NCBI GenBank assembly: GCA_027491335.1
Contig: JAIXWJ010000039.1
Location: 24,529-88,528 of the forward strand
Length of the DNA stretch: 64,000 nt
Direction: 5' to 3'
From: Actinomycetes bacterium
GTDB taxonomy: Bacteria > Actinomycetota > Acidimicrobiia > Acidimicrobiales > Ilumatobacteraceae
The position numbers and the translations under genes are program-made. The notes beneath the pieces are model-generated. The model saw only the letters and a list, made by a program, of their open reading frames with translations, was not told where the DNA came from and did no database searches. The first letter of the stretch is position 1. Every line of letters begins with the position of its first letter. Below are positions 60,235 through 64,000 of the stretch, piece by piece.

Positions 60235-61051
60235 GAACGACTTTCTATCTCCCCGCACGGCCCTTATTCTGCTCGCGACATCGTTGATGGTGGCGTCGTG
60301 CACGTCCGGAGAAACCGCGTCCCCGACCGCGACCGACATCGCGGTGACGACCAGTTCCCCCTCATCGCCGACCAGCACCACGTCGAGCACCACGAGCACG
60401 ACCACCAGCACGACCACGACAACCACGTTGCCGCCGTTCCCCAGTTACTCCGTCGCACCCATTCGACCCTCCAATGGTTCCGCCGTGAAGGTGTCTCGCG
60501 TCGACACGACCGACAAGGTCGTCTTTCTCACCATCGACGACGGCATCGTGAAGGATCCGCGCGTGATGGAGTTCCTGCTCGATCGCCGTTGGCCGGCCAC
60601 GCTCTTTCTCGTCTCCGGAGAGTTCAAGCAGGATCCGTTGTACTTCGCTCAGATCCTCACGGTGGGCGGAAACATCAGCTCCCACACCCTCACTCACCCG
60701 AAGTTGAAGGGGATGGGTTACGACGAACAGCGACGACAGATCTGCGGCATGAAGGGCGCGATCGAATCCGTCCTTGGTTCCGCCGGCCATCTCTTCCGTC
60801 CGCCCTACGGCTCGTGGGACGACAACACGCTGAAAGCCGCGGGTAGTTGCGGCATCAACGTGGTGGTCACCTGGAACTCCGAACTGTGGGAAGGAAACGT
60901 GGACCTCGCGCGCCGACCGGCGTTGCAACCTGGCGACGTTTTCCTCACTCACTTCCGCCACGACCTGTACGACAACCTGCTCGCCCTCGAGGCGCGCATG
61001 GCCGCCGAGGGATTCACCGTGGCCAACTTGGAGGATTACCTACCGAACTGA
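60233..61051 (+). CDS. Lipoprotein polysaccharide deacetylase (NodB homology)
   Basis: The 272-residue protein has a lipoprotein signal ending in LMVASC, a Ser/Thr-rich spacer, and a NodB domain: FLTIDDGIV (metal and base Asp pair), SSHTLTHPKL (two metal His) and RPPYGSWDD. It should act outside the membrane on peptidoglycan or a surface polysaccharide. ATG 60233 lies in the start codon of the divergent HAD gene, so either it is leaderless or the true start is different. Confidence 0.87.
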   Translation: MNDFLSPRTALILLATSLMVASCTSGETASPTATDIAVTTSSPSSPTSTTSSTTSTTTSTTTTTTLPPFPSYSVAPIRPSNGSAVKVSRVDTTDKVVFLTIDDGIVKDPRVMEFLLDRRWPATLFLVSGEFKQDPLYFAQILTVGGNISSHTLTHPKLKGMGYDEQRRQICGMKGAIESVLGSAGHLFRPPYGSWDDNTLKAAGSCGINVVVTWNSELWEGNVDLARRPALQPGDVFLTHFRHDLYDNLLALEARMAAEGFTVANLEDYLPN

Positions 61052-61081
61052 TCCTCGTTCGTCGCCCCGATGACGAACGCT

Positions 61082-61456
61082 TCAGCGGTGGATGGCGTTG
61101 AGATAGTTGTACACCGTGATGCGCGAGACGCCCATGGCGTCGGCCACGTCTTCCACGGCTCGGCGCAACGTGAAGGCCCCCCGGTCGTCGAGCAGTCTGA
61201 TGGCCCGTTGCTTCTGCTCGCGGTTCATCTCCGGCAACCGCACGCCCATCTCGCGTTCGACGGCCTCGATGAGTCGATCGAGCGCACCGTGCAACGCCGG
61301 CAGACGCACCACCGCCACGGTCTCGCCCTCCACGACGATTGGCACATCGGACGCTTCGCAACGATCGGGCTCCACCAAACTGCAGCCAAGTGCGTCGATG
61401 AGCGGTGCGAGCGCCGACAACAACGGATGATCCGTGCGCGAGGGAGATGAACTCAC
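61082..61456 (-). CDS. HTH_22/YheO-type DNA-binding protein, short form
   Basis: The 124-residue protein has a C-terminal MNREQKQRAIRLLDDRGAFT then VEDVADAMGVSRITVYNYL, the HTH of the YheO family. The PAS-like YheO sensor domain is absent; instead about 70 residues of different sequence precede it. Its GTG or ATG start overlaps the small thiamine-binding-like gene (GTGA), which suggests that it may sense the ligand of that partner. No binding site is assigned. Confidence 0.75.
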   Translation of the reverse strand: MSSSPSRTDHPLLSALAPLIDALGCSLVEPDRCEASDVPIVVEGETVAVVRLPALHGALDRLIEAVEREMGVRLPEMNREQKQRAIRLLDDRGAFTLRRAVEDVADAMGVSRITVYNYLNAIHR

Positions 61457-61689
61457 GCCGACACCTTTTCGAGGTGAATGTTCACGTGCGTGGCGCCGTG
61501 AGCGTAGGCCCCTTCGATGAGCGCCGACACTGCCGCGAAGGCGACGTGATCCTCGGCCTCGAACTCGGAGGCGAATGGGCCGAACTCCACCGTCACACCG
61601 GCGGTCTCGGCCGCCGACACCGCCGCCAACACGTGGGGACCGGGCTGACCCTCCACGAAAGGTTCGACGGTGAATTCGACGCGGATCAC
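61453..61689 (-). CDS. Small thiamine-binding-like (MTH1187/YkoF) protein
   Basis: The 78-residue protein has the ferredoxin-like half-repeat of the thiamine_BP family: VEFTVEPFVEGQPGPHVLAAV, TVEFGPFASEFEA and ATHVNIHLEKV. Larger relatives bind thiamine or its pyrimidine part. It begins with GTG and is coupled to the HTH gene by GTGA. The ligand is inferred from the family only. Confidence 0.65.
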   Translation of the reverse strand: MIRVEFTVEPFVEGQPGPHVLAAVSAAETAGVTVEFGPFASEFEAEDHVAFAAVSALIEGAYAHGATHVNIHLEKVSA

Positions 61690-61706
61690 GGCTCCAGCGT
61701 AGAGCC

Positions 61707-61991
61707 TCAGATCGCGCCCATCACCCGCCGCAGTTCATCGGCGCGAACCTGACATTCGTGCCCCGATGCGGCGAAAGCCTCGGCCAAGCGTTGGAGGGCC
61801 ACACGGAATCCTCCGCTCCAGTCGGCTTCGAACGCCCGTCGTGCCGGTCCGGTCCAGGTGGTCCCGTCGAGAGCCGTCCCCACCGTGGCCAGCACTCCGT
61901 CGACGATGTCGCGCTGACGTTGCAACGTGCGTCCCAGATTCGCCAGTTGCTCCGGGTCCGCTCCGATGATTCCGATCGATTGATTGGACAT
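61707..61991 (-). CDS. WXG100-like small protein
   Basis: The 94-residue protein is helical with the central turn TTWTGPARRAFEADW, a WxG motif as in ESX/type VII secretion substrates, and about the right length for the family. ATG 61991 is chosen; more 5' codons would overlap the Nudix gene. No EccC or EccD gene is nearby, so its export is uncertain. Confidence 0.7.
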   Translation of the reverse strand: MSNQSIGIIGADPEQLANLGRTLQRQRDIVDGVLATVGTALDGTTWTGPARRAFEADWSGGFRVALQRLAEAFAASGHECQVRADELRRVMGAI

Positions 61992-62005
61992 GAACTCTCC
62001 TTCGG

Positions 62006-62551
62006 TCATCGCTCGGGTGGGCGAGCGACACGGTCCGACGGTCGTAGCAACGGCCACAAGAGAGCCAGGCTGTCCGGAAGCACGGATTCACGCCGGATCA
62101 GTGCATCGATGTCCTCGAAAGCGACCCACCACGCGTCGGCCACTTCACCATCGGCGAAGTGGAGTGGACCCGAATGAGTGACCATGAAACAACGGCCGAG
62201 CAGGCTGACCCGATCGTCGTCGTACGGTCGCGCCACGCCACCATCGATGATCTCGCACGTGGTTCCGACGATGCCCACCTCCTCGGCCACCTCGCGAATC
62301 GCCGCCGTCTCGTACGACTCGCCGCTGGACACGACTCCACCCACCGCGATGTCGCACCATCCGGGCCAAATGTCCTTGGAGGACGACCGACGATGCACCA
62401 GTAACCGACCATGGCCATCCACGACCGCAACGAAGACCGCGCGATGCCGAAGCCGCTCGCGTCGCATCTCGCTTCGCGGGACGACTCGGAGCACCCGATC
62501 CTCGAGGTCGACCTCGTCGACGAGTTCACCCGACGCATTGATTTCGACCAT
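62006..62551 (-). CDS. Nudix hydrolase
   Basis: The 181-residue protein has the Nudix box GGVVSSGESYETAAIREVAEEVGI (about 72-95) with the conserved Arg-Glu-x2-Glu-Glu core. An N-terminal extension resembles the IPP isomerase/YfcD group of Nudix proteins. The nucleotide or pyrophosphate substrate is unknown. It is divergent from the M20 gene, with 39 bases between them. Confidence 0.87.
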   Translation of the reverse strand: MVEINASGELVDEVDLEDRVLRVVPRSEMRRERLRHRAVFVAVVDGHGRLLVHRRSSSKDIWPGWCDIAVGGVVSSGESYETAAIREVAEEVGIVGTTCEIIDGGVARPYDDDRVSLLGRCFMVTHSGPLHFADGEVADAWWVAFEDIDALIRRESVLPDSLALLWPLLRPSDRVARPPER

Positions 62552-62590
62552 CGGTCACTGCCTATCACGCGATCTGCCTACGATGCTCGT

Positions 62591-63820
62591 ATGGCCGAAC
62601 CCAACGACATCTCCACGCTGACCGAGGAAAGTCGGGACCTTCTCGACGATGCCATCTCGCTGCGTCGTTCCTTGCACGAATGGCCCGAACTCGGCAACCA
62701 CCTTCCGCGCACGCGTGACGAGGTTCTGGCCGCCCTCGAGGGATTGCCTCTCGGGCTGACCCTGCACGAAACCACGTCGGGCATCGTCGCCGCGCTCGAG
62801 GGGGACCACCCCGGACCGACCATGCTGTTGCGCGGCGACATGGACGCGCTTCCCATGCCCGAGGACACCGGGGTCGAATTCAGTTCGCGCGTCGAGAACG
62901 CCATGCACGCGTGTGGCCACGACACGCACACCGCGATGCTGGCCGGCGCCGCGCGTCTTCTGACCGCGCACAAGAGTCGTTTGCACGGCCGCGTGCTCTT
63001 CATGTTCCAGCCCGGTGAGGAAGGCCACAACGGTGCCGGACACATGATCGACGAGGGCTTGTTCGATGTGGGGCCGCTCTCCGACGGCAGTGCGTCGCCC
63101 ATCACCGGGGCCTTCGCGATTCACACGACGTCGTCACTTCCCACCGGTTTCATCAGCACGCGCCGTGGTCCGTTGATGGCGTCCAGCGACGTCATCTCCA
63201 TCGTGCTCACCGGCAAGGGTGGTCACGCCAGCGAACCTTTCCGCACCCTCGATCCGGTGCCGGCCGCCTGCGAGATCGTGCAAGCGTTGCAGTCGATGAT
63301 GACCCGACGCATCAACACCTTCAATCCGGGCGTGTTGACGATCACCCAGATCAACGCCGGTACCACCACCAACGTGATTCCCGAGTCGGCGCACATCAAG
63401 GGGACCATCCGAGCGATCAGCGAGACCACACGACGAATGATCCACGACGGAGTGCGTCGCGTCGCCGAGGGAATCGCCAGCGCGCACGGGCTCGAGGTCG
63501 AAGTCGAACTCCGCGACGGCTACGACGTCACGGTGAACGACGACGACTACGCGGGCCGGGCCGCCGACATCACCAAGGAGTTGATCGGTGCCGATCGATT
63601 CATCGAGTTACCGACGCCGGTGATGGGAGCCGAGGATTTCGGATACGTGCTCAACCACGTGCCCGGAGCGATGGTTTTCCTCGGCGCCACACCGCTCGAC
63701 AAGAACCCCGCCCACGCGGCGCCCAACCATTCGAATCGGGTCTTCTACGACGAGGCCTGCATGACCACCGGCATCGCCCTGTACGGAGCGATGGCGTTGC
63801 GTCACCTGTCCCCCGCCTGA
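62591..63820 (+). CDS. M20-family amidohydrolase/aminoacylase
   Basis: The 409-residue enzyme has the metal motifs MLLRGDMDALPM, MHACGHDTHTAML and QPGEEGHNGAGHMI, and C-terminal GAEDFGYV, as in HipO/AmaA amidohydrolases. These remove N-acyl groups or cleave amino-acid conjugates. It has the bipartite catalytic and dimerisation domains expected. No substrate clue is available from neighbours. Confidence 0.9.
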   Translation: MAEPNDISTLTEESRDLLDDAISLRRSLHEWPELGNHLPRTRDEVLAALEGLPLGLTLHETTSGIVAALEGDHPGPTMLLRGDMDALPMPEDTGVEFSSRVENAMHACGHDTHTAMLAGAARLLTAHKSRLHGRVLFMFQPGEEGHNGAGHMIDEGLFDVGPLSDGSASPITGAFAIHTTSSLPTGFISTRRGPLMASSDVISIVLTGKGGHASEPFRTLDPVPAACEIVQALQSMMTRRINTFNPGVLTITQINAGTTTNVIPESAHIKGTIRAISETTRRMIHDGVRRVAEGIASAHGLEVEVELRDGYDVTVNDDDYAGRAADITKELIGADRFIELPTPVMGAEDFGYVLNHVPGAMVFLGATPLDKNPAHAAPNHSNRVFYDEACMTTGIALYGAMALRHLSPA

Positions 63821-63851
63821 CGCCGGTCCGACCCCCGGCCCGGGTTTCTTC

Positions 63852-64000
63852 TCAGTTCGCGGGACCGGCGGGATAGCGGGCGTCACCCAGAGCCATCTCC
63901 ATGAAGGGCTCGATGTTGGGACCGCGACGCAAATGATGACCGCCGTCGACGCTGATGCACGTTCCCGTGATCCACGAACTCTCGTCGCTGAGCAGGAAGC
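63852..64000 (-). CDS. SDR-family oxidoreductase, C-terminal end (truncated by window edge)
   Basis: The last ~49 codons of a minus-strand gene are present, with FLLSDESSWITGTCISVDGG, the C-terminal signature of classical short-chain dehydrogenases, and a stop at 63854-63852. The Rossmann and catalytic Tyr motifs lie outside the window. It converges on the M20 amidohydrolase gene. Confidence 0.85.
   Translation of the reverse strand, partial: FLLSDESSWITGTCISVDGGHHLRRGPNIEPFMEMALGDARYPAGPAN

Overview
This is a contiguous stretch of a high-GC actinobacterial chromosome. An Acidimicrobiia/Ilumatobacter-like lineage is my best guess, but that is inference from gene content: a SigR/RsrA-type thiol-responsive sigma/anti-sigma pair, an acyl-CoA carboxylase beta subunit followed by a small epsilon-like subunit, crotonyl-CoA carboxylase/reductase with methylmalonyl-CoA epimerase, a type IV pilus locus, and many GTG starts and ATGA/GTGA overlaps. 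No rRNA, prophage, insertion sequence or CRISPR array is seen, and genes are densely packed (no gene-free gap over 300 bases).

Layout. 0-2.2 kb: end of topA, tmk and holB, then tRNA-Thr(CGT). 2.4-4.3 kb: GT2-like glycosyltransferase and a multi-pass GT-C-like protein. 4.3-5.6 kb: a PhyH dioxygenase/HD-domain oxygenase pair resembling PhnY/PhnZ (TmpA/TmpB) of oxidative phosphonate breakdown. 5.7-8.2 kb: DUF333 lipoprotein, hydrolase, MarR regulator, sigma/anti-sigma pair, tiny membrane protein. 8.2-12.5 kb: tilS, a degenerate-phosphatase-like protein, an SDR, a hydrolase and a FAD oxidoreductase in an overlapping run. 12.5-14.2 kb, minus strand: flap-type exonuclease, SRP RNA, tRNA-Ser(GGA), tadA, tRNA-Ser(CGA). 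15-20 kb: type IV pilus genes pilB/C/D/T/A. 20-24.4 kb: RlmI-like methyltransferase and ethylmalonyl-CoA pathway genes (mce, ccr, thiolase). 24.4-28.3 kb: a 1293-residue cell-wall protein with Gly-rich, Ig-like and GGGS repeats and an LPVTG anchor. 28.4-31.3 kb: a gene best read as a selenocysteine-containing arsenate reductase, then recR and dnaX. 31-35 kb: CopC-CopD fusion and acyl-CoA carboxylase subunits. 35-46 kb: channel-like protein, phosphoesterase, CoA-transferase, deoxyribosyltransferase, msrA, an ABC-2 exporter, omega-amidase plus aminotransferase, deoC and cdd, plsC. 46-50 kb: dut, orn, a metallo-hydrolase, a secreted subtilase. 50-57.5 kb: sulfatase, GH3, a degenerate metallo-beta-lactamase-like protein and GH29 fucosidase, suggesting use of sulfated or fucosylated glycans. 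57.5-64 kb: an unusual multi-HTH protein, MscS channel, HAD hydrolase, lipoprotein deacetylase, an HTH/thiamine-binding pair, a WXG100-like protein, Nudix, M20 amidohydrolase and the end of an SDR.

The most striking observation is the ArsC-family gene at 28414-28767 (minus). It has an in-frame TGA exactly where the catalytic Cys12 of arsenate reductase belongs. The codon is followed at the expected distance by a perfect 7-bp hairpin with a 5-nt loop carrying G at its second position, which fits a bacterial SECIS element. The arsenate-binding arginines 60, 94 and 107 are kept at the same residue numbers as in plasmid R773 ArsC. Ordinary gene callers would truncate this gene. The machinery for Sec insertion (selA, selB, selC, selD) is not in this window.
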